Origin: Oscillospiraceae bacterium
GTDB lineage: Bacteria > Bacillota > Clostridia > UBA1381
Assembly (NCBI GenBank): GCA_022509005.1
Contig: JAFLUC010000011.1
Location: 1-44,685, forward strand
Reading direction: 5' to 3'
DNA: 44,685 nucleotides
Under the pieces are notes generated by a model that had not been told where the DNA came from, did no database searches, and saw only the letters and a program-made list of their open reading frames with translations. Positions 16,078 to 23,999 of the stretch are shown in pieces. Within the stretch, counting starts at the first letter, position 1. Every line of letters starts with the position of its first letter. Made by a program: the position numbers and the translations under genes.

Positions 16078-17376
16078 TTATATCCTCCTGAATCCTAAAT
16101 CCTGCGGCGTAGGCTCCGCATCAAAGGCCTCGCCATAACCTAAAAACTCATTTACGGTCGTGTCTATAGTGTCATCTCTTTCAAGATCGTAAACCACGAG
16201 ACGTCCGTTCGGATATACGCGGAGTATGCAGGTATTGTTTGTCGCTTTCGCGTATTCCTCAGAATCCTCAAAATCTCCGCCGCCGATATACATTTCCGTA
16301 AGGCAGCCGTTCACGCGCAAATTTGACGCAACCTCATAGCCGAGCCCCTCCGCGTTCTTTTCCGCAAATACAAGCGTGCCCGGAACAGCGTCACGTTCGC
16401 CCTTATACACCTGCATGATTCTGTTTATTCCGATTGCGCAGCCCACAGCGCCCTTCGGTGAGCCGAAGCTGCCCATAAGATTATCATAGCGTCCGCCCGC
16501 AGCTATCGGGAAGCCGACACCGTATGTGTAGCACTTAAAGATTGAGCCTGTGTAATAGTCGATGCTTTGCAGCATTCCGAGATCAAGCGAGATATATTTC
16601 TCAAAGCCGTAAAGGCAGAGAATTTCATATATGTTCCTGAGATTATCAAGCGCGATCTTTGATGTTTCGTTAAGCCCCGGCACATTCGCGCGGTCTATTA
16701 TAGACGCGTCGCCGAAAAGATACGGCAAATCGATCATGACCTTTTTGATGTTATCTGCAATTTTCAGCTTGTCCACAATGCTTTTTATGCCCTGTGAATC
16801 CTTTGAATCTATTCTTTCGCGGAGCTTTTCGGTTGTTTCAGCGTCAAGCCCGAGCTGTTCAACAAGCCCGTTAAAGAACGCGACCTGACCTATCTCCATT
16901 GAGAATTCATCAATGCCGAGCGCGAGTATCGCCTCCATTGCGGCCGCTATCACCTCCGCGTCCGCCTTCGCGCTGTACGAGCCGATAAGCTCGATGCCGC
17001 TCTGCGTAATTTCACGGCTGCGCACACCCTCGGTATGCTCGGCACGGTAGACACTTCCGTTATACATATACCGAACCGGCGGCTTCTCGTTCTGCGCCTT
17101 TGTCGCCGCCATTCTCGCTATTGACGTTGTGAAATCGGGTCGCAGCGCAAGTATTCTGCCCTGCTCGTCAAAGAACTTGAACAGCTTCTCCTGCGAGATC
17201 TGTCCGCTCTCGCTGCTGTAGCAGTCATAATATTCAAATGACGGAGATTCTATCTCCTTATACCCAAAGGATGCGAAAACAGTCCATATTGTGCTTTCAA
17301 TATCCTTCTTTACTGCACATTCATCAGGCAGCACATCGTTTACGCCGTTTGGCGTATGTAATTTCCAATCAGGCAT
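16078..17376 (-). CDS. hisZ: HisZ, ATP phosphoribosyltransferase regulatory subunit
   Basis: 432 residues with a class II histidyl-tRNA synthetase-like fold. Motif 2 region: FFDEQGRILALRPDFTTSIARM; later YYTGSIFKCYTYG and AAGGRYDNLMGSFG. There is no anticodon-binding domain of the HisS kind and the gene sits directly before a short hisG, so this is the regulatory paralogue HisZ rather than HisS. It forms a hetero-octamer with HisG and senses histidine. The ATG at 17376 has AAAGGA nine bases upstream and follows the PHP gene by 19 bases. The C-terminal 100 residues are somewhat longer than the minimal family. Confidence 0.92.
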   Translation of the reverse strand: MPDWKLHTPNGVNDVLPDECAVKKDIESTIWTVFASFGYKEIESPSFEYYDCYSSESGQISQEKLFKFFDEQGRILALRPDFTTSIARMAATKAQNEKPPVRYMYNGSVYRAEHTEGVRSREITQSGIELIGSYSAKADAEVIAAAMEAILALGIDEFSMEIGQVAFFNGLVEQLGLDAETTEKLRERIDSKDSQGIKSIVDKLKIADNIKKVMIDLPYLFGDASIIDRANVPGLNETSKIALDNLRNIYEILCLYGFEKYISLDLGMLQSIDYYTGSIFKCYTYGVGFPIAAGGRYDNLMGSFGSPKGAVGCAIGINRIMQVYKGERDAVPGTLVFAEKNAEGLGYEVASNLRVNGCLTEMYIGGGDFEDSEEYAKATNNTCILRVYPNGRLVVYDLERDDTIDTTVNEFLGYGEAFDAEPTPQDLGFRRI

Positions 17377-17395
17377 TTTTATATATCCTTTCTAT

Positions 17396-18046
17396 TTATA
17401 TTGCGAACGGTTTGGAGAATCCCATAGACTCAACAAGCTCATTCGCGCGTTTAAGCTGCTTAAATCGGTATTCCGATATGTCATGTGTATCTGAGCCGAC
17501 GCTCACGCCTATACCGGCGCGCTTTATCGCCTCGCGCTTTTTCGCGCTTGTGAGAAAATCGTAGTAGCAATCATAGTTACCCGAAACATTAAGCTCCCAG
17601 AAAATCCTTTCCGCTCTTAACACATCCGGCATATCAAGCCCGTAACGCTCGCCGAGCGCGAATATATCGCAATGCGCAAGCCCTACGGGGCAGCTGTAGC
17701 GATGCCGCCACGAAACGAACTCGAAGAAATCCATCGCCCGGAAATCGTCGAGACTTTCAAACAGCACATAGTCAAGCTTTGCTATATCATATGTCAATAA
17801 ATCATCCGGGCGCGGGCGTGTTCCTATTTCAAGCCCCGCCAGAACCTTTATATATCCCGAATATTTCGCCTTGCATTCGGTGAGCTTATTAATATATTCA
17901 TCTATATACCGGCTGCCGATGGAGAACTGGTGATCGGTTATGCCAATAACGTCAACGCCGTGATCTATCGCATTTTCAATGATTTGTTCAGCCGTATTCT
18001 TCCCGTCATAGCTGTACACAGTATGATTATGCAGATCCATTATCAT
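17396..18046 (-). CDS. PHP-domain phosphoesterase, candidate histidinol-phosphatase
   Basis: 216 residues of the PHP metal-dependent phosphoesterase family. The metal-binding set is visible: DLHNHTVYS (His6, His8), GITDHQFS, GLEIGTR, LAHCDIF and SVGSDTHD. PHP proteins of the HisK/HisJ type remove phosphate from histidinol phosphate. This one is shorter than the Bacillus enzyme but heads an operon with hisZ-hisG-hisA, so histidinol-phosphatase is a reasonable guess. A nucleotide or sugar-phosphate phosphatase is equally compatible with the fold. The start ATG at 18046 has AGAGGTG seven bases upstream, and a clear promoter lies 50 bases further up. Confidence 0.75.
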   Translation of the reverse strand: MIMDLHNHTVYSYDGKNTAEQIIENAIDHGVDVIGITDHQFSIGSRYIDEYINKLTECKAKYSGYIKVLAGLEIGTRPRPDDLLTYDIAKLDYVLFESLDDFRAMDFFEFVSWRHRYSCPVGLAHCDIFALGERYGLDMPDVLRAERIFWELNVSGNYDCYYDFLTSAKKREAIKRAGIGVSVGSDTHDISEYRFKQLKRANELVESMGFSKPFAI

Positions 18047-18093
18047 AACCTATCACCTCTCCTTCCGATAAAATCTTATAACACTACACTTGT

Positions 18094-18122
18094 ATTATAG
18101 CATTATAGTCCACCAAATTCAA
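18094..18122 (-). promoter_or_regulatory. Promoter of the PHP-his operon
   Basis: Minus strand TTGAAT (18122-18117), 17-base spacer, TATAAT (18099-18094). The -10 is a perfect consensus. No T-box, histidine-rich leader peptide or terminator/antiterminator was seen in the short leader. Confidence 0.65.
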
Positions 18123-18130
18123 TAACAAAT

Positions 18131-19963
18131 TTACATTTTTATCGGCTTATAATCATATTTTTTCCATACAAATTCGTCTAATTCCATGCGACTATGTGAA
18201 TCCAAAAGATACTCCTTTTCTTCTTCAGAGAGCTCCGGAATAGTAAAGTTCACTATATAATTCTTAGCAAAAGCCATATATCCCTTAGAATACGGCTTAC
18301 TTGTATGGAAGATATAGTACCAGAATGCTTCTGATTCAAGGAATATTTTCAGTATTTTCAGTTCCTCGACGTCCTCAGAGAACAGGGCATATCCACAATA
18401 AAATAATACGTTGGGATCTAATGACAAAACAGCAACAGGACTTCCACTTATATAAGGTATAAGAAGTTTTTTTCCAAAGTTATTCATACCTTGCGTTCTT
18501 CCATAAGCATACCATACAGGATAGTTTCCGTGACCTTTATCTCTTTTCAGTAACAGAGATTTGTATTCCACCAAAAACTTGTACGCTTCAGGAAAAGAAG
18601 ATTGAAAAACATCTTCACCAATAAGAGCGAATGCATCATCATTATGAGTATATGGGAAAATTGCTATTTCCATTTTCTGTCTTAGTTCAACTTCACTTTT
18701 TATTATGTTAGGCTTTGCAACTTTAATACAGATATTTTTTTCAATCTTATATGTCTTTCCGTTATAAACTCTGTAATAATATATTTCATCTTCCTTTATC
18801 GGAGAGAAGAAGTAAACATCATTTTTCAAAGTAGCAAGGCCATTTCGTATCTTCCAATTTGATAAAGGTGTGCCGGAAGATTCGAGTTTGCGTATAACTT
18901 CATCTATACTACTTTCACGCATTCGCCATGGTTTCCCATCAGGGAAATCATGGTAATAGTACTCGGAAAATGTATGATGTTCCAAAGTATTCGTATCATT
19001 CAATCTAAAATATTTAATAGTTTCTGTACTGATACTTTTATCAATAAGTGTGATACAAGTATAGCTTGTTACGTTTTCAAAGATCTGGCTGTCTCTGAAA
19101 TCTATAATGTGTATTTGATGCTTTACGGTAGCAAAATACCTACGAAGGCTTCTGCCATTTACACCTTGCAAATAGCTGTTTGGAGATATATAGCCAAGTT
19201 TTCCGTTAGTAGATAGCAGTTGTATGCCAATCTCAAAAAAAGGTATATAGAGATCAACATTTCCCACAGATGATGAAGCCCAATTCGATAAGAATGACTT
19301 GGTATTATTATTCATATTCTTATTGCGAACGTAAGGAGGATTGCCGATTACACAATCAAATCCATTATTACAGAGCTTTTGAAGTCTGTCGAAAGTTTTT
19401 TTATCAAGTGTGTCTGCACATATAAAGTGGAAATCGCATTTTTCTTCTTCTTCGTGTATAAGAACAACCAATGAAAGTAGAGATTTAACCCTATCAATAG
19501 CGTTATTATCAACATCAATCCCATAAAGATATGATGATATTATATCAGAATATGATATGTTGTATTTTTCGTGCATATAATCAGCAGCAGCAACTAAAAA
19601 TGCACCACAGCCACACGAAGGATCGAGCACAGTGGGAACACTATCGCAATCCAGCGTATTTCTTACTATATAATCAGTTATGATCTCAGGTGTATAAACA
19701 ATACCCTTTTCTTTCTTCTCGGTCTGAGGAACAAGCATCTCAAATATGGCTATAAGTTCACTTAAAGACAACTCTTTTTCTAAAATCTGATTTGCTCTGT
19801 CTATAACAGCATTATCCACGTCAGATAGATAGTTTTTCAGCCAATGACTCTTATCAATATCAATATTTCTTGTATTAGCAAAAGAGTATATCAATGCCTT
19901 CTCAATACTTGTAACATCATTTGATATTTTCAGTAACTTATTTACAAGCTGCTTAATGTTCAT
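18131..19963 (-). CDS. Adenine-specific DNA methyltransferase, M subunit of an Eco57I-like R-M system
   Basis: 610 residues. An N6-adenine methylase of the TaqI/Eco57I class: the SAM-binding motif I is LDPSCGCGAFLVAA (around 113-126), preceded by the typical GIVYTPEIITDYIV, and the catalytic motif IV is NPPY at 208-211. The last 250 residues are the target-recognition region. No nuclease motif is seen, so this is a stand-alone methylase protecting host DNA. The start ATG at 19963 is one base after the stop of the larger enzyme, so the two are translationally coupled. The pair matches the architecture of R.Eco57I (about 1000 residues) plus M.Eco57I (about 540). Base composition is clearly more AT-rich than the flanking his and glycosidase genes, consistent with horizontal transfer. 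Confidence 0.85.
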   Translation of the reverse strand: MNIKQLVNKLLKISNDVTSIEKALIYSFANTRNIDIDKSHWLKNYLSDVDNAVIDRANQILEKELSLSELIAIFEMLVPQTEKKEKGIVYTPEIITDYIVRNTLDCDSVPTVLDPSCGCGAFLVAAADYMHEKYNISYSDIISSYLYGIDVDNNAIDRVKSLLSLVVLIHEEEEKCDFHFICADTLDKKTFDRLQKLCNNGFDCVIGNPPYVRNKNMNNNTKSFLSNWASSSVGNVDLYIPFFEIGIQLLSTNGKLGYISPNSYLQGVNGRSLRRYFATVKHQIHIIDFRDSQIFENVTSYTCITLIDKSISTETIKYFRLNDTNTLEHHTFSEYYYHDFPDGKPWRMRESSIDEVIRKLESSGTPLSNWKIRNGLATLKNDVYFFSPIKEDEIYYYRVYNGKTYKIEKNICIKVAKPNIIKSEVELRQKMEIAIFPYTHNDDAFALIGEDVFQSSFPEAYKFLVEYKSLLLKRDKGHGNYPVWYAYGRTQGMNNFGKKLLIPYISGSPVAVLSLDPNVLFYCGYALFSEDVEELKILKIFLESEAFWYYIFHTSKPYSKGYMAFAKNYIVNFTIPELSEEEKEYLLDSHSRMELDEFVWKKYDYKPIKM

Positions 19964-19964
19964 A

Positions 19965-22900
19965 TTATTTAACTCCGTTCAAAAGATCAATGCGGCTAAT
20001 CGTACGTCCTATGTTTAAGATTTGCTGTTTTCCCTGCTCAGTCACTTCATATAAAGAGAAACATATTTCATCAAGTTCTAACCAAAGCTGTTTCAGTTGT
20101 CCTGCAATTATCTCTTTTGTGTTGACCGTTGCGGAAATATATTGCTCCTGCAACTCCGATATTTCAGAATAATACTTAGCAAATATAGATACACATTCAG
20201 CCTTTTCAACAACTTTCTTAACAGGAAATGGGATAGGCGCAAGAAATTGCTTATTAAATTTGTAATACCCTCCGCTTTGAGGATTAGCTCCAGATTTACC
20301 AAGCACAGTGAAGATTGTAGAATTTATTATGCAAGTGATAGCTTTCATCAAGTTGTCAGATGCACCATTGACAGTAATAAACCATACGTTAGCGTTATCC
20401 ATATACAGACCTTTATCATTGATAAAGGTTGCAATGGTGTCTCTTGCAGTCATTGGAATAATAATCTTATCAACATTGTATAGAGTGTGGTTATGTTCAC
20501 GAGTAAATCTATGCCATGTATCACCGTCATAACACTTCACTTGTTCGGTGATTCTCTGTTTATTTGCAGATAAATAGTCTGCTAACAATGGGTATATCTC
20601 TTTAAGCTGTGAAAAAGGAATAATGTCATTGCTTGCTCCCTCGTAAGGAAATACGCAATATGCATCAGGTTCAACCTTCTTAAAAGGATAAAACTCTCGG
20701 TTATAGATTACGGATCTTACAGCCTCTTTTTCAACCCGTACAGTTTCTTTAAAACCGTTCTTTCCTACGATATTATTACCCTCTACATAGCAATTTGTCA
20801 GGTGATACATTTTCTTCCAAAGAGCCTGAATGCCGTCTTTAACAGCTAAATTTGGATAGTCACCAAGCACACCGCAAGCAACTGTTAGACGCTTTTTGAT
20901 TTCTTCAACCTGATAGTTGTCATAAGACCATGTTTCCGATCCAGACTTTATAGACAGTTGAGCAAACTTACAGGTTTCAAAGTTACCACTATCATCGCTG
21001 TTTTCAAAAAGTGTTTTTATATCATCGGACTCTGATGGCATGAAGAAGTATTGTACACAATCACTTTTCTTTCGGGATAGAACCATTATCGAAACATAGG
21101 TTATCCTACCCTTGAAAATATCCGTTGCTTTAAAGTCAATCAGCTTTTCAAGATATTTGCCTTCATTGATAAGAGAACGTATTGAACGCCCATAATCAGT
21201 CTTGAACCAGCGCCTTTGAATTATAAATCCCAGTTTTCCATCAGAGTTGAGCAAACTGATACATTTCTCAATAAATAACACGGAAAGGTCTGCTTTGCCC
21301 TCAAATGCATCATAGCTTGTACTTAAATAATCATGCATCAATGGCTGTGCTGCTTTGAAGTGTTTAGTTTCAACATAAGGCGGATTGCCTATGACATAGG
21401 AAAATCCCTTATTGTTCTTGAAAACATCTTCAAAAGCTGCTCTTATATCAAATGGCTTTATTTCAGCTACATACTTCGCAGGGATTCTGCTATCTGTACC
21501 TACTAAAGTATTTCCGAGTTTAATGTTCAGATCAATATCACAAAGTATCTTTTCTCCGAAAGCACCAATTCCGTTCCATGCTAAAGGATTGTTTCCATCA
21601 ACGATTTTTAATGCCAATGACATTTTTGTTACCTCAATAGCAGCTTCATCACAATCTATGCCATGAATGCAGTTGGTAACAATAGCTCGTCTTCCATTAA
21701 TAGTAAGCATATAGCTTCCGTCTTGCTCAAAAAAATAATCACTGTATTTGCTTCGCATTTCTTCATCAGAGCTAAGAAGCTCTATCATTTTCTTTGCCAG
21801 CAATTCATAAACAGATACAATAAACACACCTGAACCACAACAAGGTTCGAGCACCTTAATACTTAAAAGACCATCTATAGTTTTTACAGCAGACAGATCA
21901 ATAGTCTGTTTACACACCATATCAACAATATGTTCAGGAGTACAAACTGCACCATTTGTTTTTACATATTCAGATTTGGTAACTTCCTCTATTTTTCCAT
22001 TATTGATCGCAAGCTGTTTGCCGAGAAATTCTTCATATATGTTAGCAATTACTTTAACTGGAATTACATCAAAACGATACGGATACGGATAATATAACTC
22101 GTTGATAAACTCCGTAAATACTTCATTGTCTATATTAAGATACTGAAACATTTCGTCACGTTTGAACATTGCTCCATCATAATGGTCATAGAATTCCATA
22201 TAACAGCTATTCTTGAAGGAATTCCAAAATCCCTGCTTATCGGATAAGAAACGCTTTAGCTTTTCGTGCTGTTCAATTTCTTTAGACTCACACACTCTAA
22301 TAAAAATTATACGGTCAAGTATTACTTGAACGTAATAATTAAGTAAGTAATCATTACTAATGACGGAAGGATTCAACTCAATCAGCCTATTCGCAAGTTT
22401 TATCCTGAAATCTGATAGCATGGACATAAAGTTATTGTCTAATTGGTTATTACCCTCGGTTGCTTTGAGAGTATATAATTGTTCGAGATGATTTGAGCAT
22501 ATATTATCATGCCAAAGATGCTCAAATATAGCATCAAAGTTATCTAAATAATCATCAATAGACAACTGTATTGTACCAATGTCTGATTTTTGATCAGGAG
22601 AAGGTATGAAACGAGTATCATAAATAACAAACTGCTCAAAGTTAGAAACGAATGCACAAGGAGATTGAGCAGACCAACCATATGAACGTATCTGGAATGC
22701 CGTTTCTTTGCTTGTAAATATATTAACATCTAATGATTTTGCATCTAAGAACGTCTTAATGTTAGCACCATTCATTAAAGTGTAGTCAGGCTTTTTGTGA
22801 GTGGAGTTAATTTGATTTAGTTTTTCTGCCTGCTGACCACTTAATACACGTTCTTGAAGTACCTGAGAGGTGTCCTGTACATCCCAACCGAAAATAGAAA

Positions 22901-23033
22901 GAAATTCATTAAGCCATGTTCTTATAGTTTCTTCGCTGATGTTTTTATGATCTTTCTCTCTGAGGATATTATTATATCGTTCGATCAGCTCAGAGAGTTT
23001 AGTTTTTGCCATATCTTTATTTGAATTGCCCAT
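19965..23033 (-). CDS. Type IIG (Eco57I-like) restriction endonuclease-methyltransferase fusion
   Basis: 1022 residues. The N-terminal 200 residues look like a PD-(D/E)xK nuclease domain of the HsdR-N type: the pattern Pro82-Asp83 then Asp97-Ala-Lys99, with upstream helix EETIRTWLNEFLSIFGW. A helical spacer leads to the methylase core: GAVCTPEHIVDMVC, motif I LEPCCGSGVFIVS (about residue 396), and motif IV GNPPYVETKHF (about 545). The last 400 residues should recognise the DNA target. It would cut unmodified DNA at a distance from its site and methylate one strand. The start ATG at 23033 has AAAGGAG seven bases upstream. Full length with no frameshift, so probably active. BREX PglX is an alternative for such methylases, but no other BREX genes are present. 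Confidence 0.84.
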   Translation of the reverse strand: MGNSNKDMAKTKLSELIERYNNILREKDHKNISEETIRTWLNEFLSIFGWDVQDTSQVLQERVLSGQQAEKLNQINSTHKKPDYTLMNGANIKTFLDAKSLDVNIFTSKETAFQIRSYGWSAQSPCAFVSNFEQFVIYDTRFIPSPDQKSDIGTIQLSIDDYLDNFDAIFEHLWHDNICSNHLEQLYTLKATEGNNQLDNNFMSMLSDFRIKLANRLIELNPSVISNDYLLNYYVQVILDRIIFIRVCESKEIEQHEKLKRFLSDKQGFWNSFKNSCYMEFYDHYDGAMFKRDEMFQYLNIDNEVFTEFINELYYPYPYRFDVIPVKVIANIYEEFLGKQLAINNGKIEEVTKSEYVKTNGAVCTPEHIVDMVCKQTIDLSAVKTIDGLLSIKVLEPCCGSGVFIVSVYELLAKKMIELLSSDEEMRSKYSDYFFEQDGSYMLTINGRRAIVTNCIHGIDCDEAAIEVTKMSLALKIVDGNNPLAWNGIGAFGEKILCDIDLNIKLGNTLVGTDSRIPAKYVAEIKPFDIRAAFEDVFKNNKGFSYVIGNPPYVETKHFKAAQPLMHDYLSTSYDAFEGKADLSVLFIEKCISLLNSDGKLGFIIQRRWFKTDYGRSIRSLINEGKYLEKLIDFKATDIFKGRITYVSIMVLSRKKSDCVQYFFMPSESDDIKTLFENSDDSGNFETCKFAQLSIKSGSETWSYDNYQVEEIKKRLTVACGVLGDYPNLAVKDGIQALWKKMYHLTNCYVEGNNIVGKNGFKETVRVEKEAVRSVIYNREFYPFKKVEPDAYCVFPYEGASNDIIPFSQLKEIYPLLADYLSANKQRITEQVKCYDGDTWHRFTREHNHTLYNVDKIIIPMTARDTIATFINDKGLYMDNANVWFITVNGASDNLMKAITCIINSTIFTVLGKSGANPQSGGYYKFNKQFLAPIPFPVKKVVEKAECVSIFAKYYSEISELQEQYISATVNTKEIIAGQLKQLWLELDEICFSLYEVTEQGKQQILNIGRTISRIDLLNGVK

Positions 23034-23100
23034 AACAATTCTCCTTTGGGTAATTTTTATTTGAACCGTTTAACATGCAAAATATAAACATCCAATATAC

Positions 23101-23129
23101 ATTATAGCACAAACCTACCGAAAAAGCAA
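23101..23129 (-). promoter_or_regulatory. Predicted promoter of the R-M operon
   Basis: Minus strand TTGCTT (23129-23124), 17-base spacer, TATAAT (23106-23101). The -35 overlaps the palindrome TAAGTAACTTA (23131-23141 side), a possible regulator site. Confidence 0.5.
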
Positions 23130-23185
23130 CTAAGTAACTTATAATTCTCTGAATTTTCAAATCTGAAAAGACGCTTCAAATAATA

Positions 23186-23214
23186 TTGACAAAATATTTT
23201 TCATATGATAGAAT
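23186..23214 (+). promoter_or_regulatory. Strong plus-strand promoter of a candidate small RNA
   Basis: TTGACA (23186-23191, perfect -35), 17-base spacer, TAGAAT (23209-23214). It points away from the R-M genes into a stretch that has no plus-strand reading frame before a terminator at 23268-23314. Confidence 0.65.
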
Positions 23215-23221
23215 GATAATA

Positions 23222-23314
23222 GAAAAAAGGCAGTCTGACAAACGGCTCGCCCAGTATAAACTAATTAGTTAGTTGCTACATTTGGCGGTGTGGGCGACTA
23301 ACTTTTATTTTTTT
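23222..23314 (+). ncRNA. Candidate small RNA (about 90 bases) divergent from the R-M operon
   Basis: Bounded by the promoter at 23186-23214 and an intrinsic terminator: GTTAGTTGC (23268-23276) pairs with GCGACTAAC (23294-23302), followed by TTTTATTTTTTT. A competing helix, TCGCCCA (23247-23253) with TGGGCGA (23291-23297), uses part of the same 3' arm, so two folds exclude each other. No start codon with ribosome site lies inside. It may regulate the R-M genes or be a leftover leader of a lost gene. No known family was recognised. Confidence 0.45.
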
Positions 23315-23577
23315 ACTTGTCTGTATGTGTTTAGTGTTGTCTTACATATATCCACTAACAAAGTATACTCGTCCTTTGAACAATTATCAAATATATCAAC
23401 CAATTCTTTTTTGAATTGCACTAAAGAATTATCAACAACATCCATAAGAAAACAATCCACTGTCACATCAAGAGCATTAGCAATTGCAACAATACTTGGT
23501 AAGCTGAATTTTGTATTACCGCACTCAATATGAGATATACTGTTTATACTTAAATCAGATAACTCTGCAAGCCGCAT
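23305..23577 (-). pseudogene. Remnant of an XRE-family helix-turn-helix regulator (5' truncated)
   Basis: The 90-residue frame begins in the middle of an HTH domain: LAELSDLSINSISHIECGN corresponds to helices 2-3 and the family's preceding 15-20 residues are missing. LPSIVAIANALDVTVDCFL completes the domain, and a 40-residue tail follows. No ribosome binding site precedes the ATG at 23577. Immediately to the right, the sequence becomes an internal piece of an unrelated plus-strand gene, so both were cut at one breakpoint near 23575-23583. The regulator may once have controlled the R-M genes. An N-terminally shortened but working protein is possible but unlikely. Confidence 0.65.
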
Positions 23578-23578
23578 T

Positions 23579-23933
23579 GGGCGTTGATATGTGGGCTATG
23601 GAAATTGTGCTTGACTTAAAAGAGGACTATCCGTATATTACATTGGAGGCTGTTCTTCCGTGCAGATCGCAGACATCCGGCTGGAACGTAAAAAACAAGG
23701 GAAGATATGACCGACTTTTGTCTGCTTGTGATAAAGTAACTCTTGTACAGGAATATTATACTCCCGATTGCATGATAAAACGGAATAAATATATGGTAAA
23801 TAACAGTGATTATGTTGCAGCCGTATGGAACGGCAAGCCGAGCGGAACGGGAAATACAATAAAATATGCAGTACAGCAGGGCAAGCCTGTGTACTGCATT
23901 AATTCCGTTAATTTTAAAATGAGAGCAATATAA
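23579..23933 (+). pseudogene. Remnant of a DUF1273 (YpsA/SLOG-like) gene, 5' end missing
   Basis: The frame opens with ALGVDMWAMEIVLDLKE, which in full-length DUF1273 proteins lies near residue 50 after a GHRP-type N-terminus. It then continues to a normal C-terminus: LEAVLPCRSQT, RYDRLLSACDKV, YTPDCMIKRNKYMV, AAVWNGKPSGTGNT, YAVQQGKPVYCIN. The first third (nucleotide-binding start) is absent and no start site is plausible at the junction. SLOG-fold proteins are thought to bind nucleotide-like ligands. The function is not established and this copy is probably dead. It ends 24 bases before a hairpin terminator. Confidence 0.75.
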
Positions 23934-23957
23934 CCGGGTTTTGTAATAGAGAAGTTG

Positions 23958-23986
23958 AAAAGGCAGTCATTTTCAGACTGCCTTTT
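23958..23986. terminator. Bidirectional terminator between the DUF1273 remnant and the GH30-GH43 gene
   Basis: AAAAGGCAGTC (23958-23968), loop ATTTTCA, GACTGCCTTTT (23976-23986). The T-run is built into each arm, so it can serve both converging units. It lies 14 bases past the GH30-GH43 stop. Confidence 0.8.
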
Positions 23987-23999
23987 ATATCAGTATATA

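Noticed and set aside
18131..23033. BREX or type I restriction system
   Set aside because: No BrxC, BrxA, PglZ, HsdS or helicase genes are present; the two-gene layout matches Eco57I.
23511..23933. A 140-residue intact protein starting at 23511
   Set aside because: The first 23 codons are antisense to the HTH remnant and unrelated to DUF1273, so the frame crosses a breakpoint rather than being a real gene.
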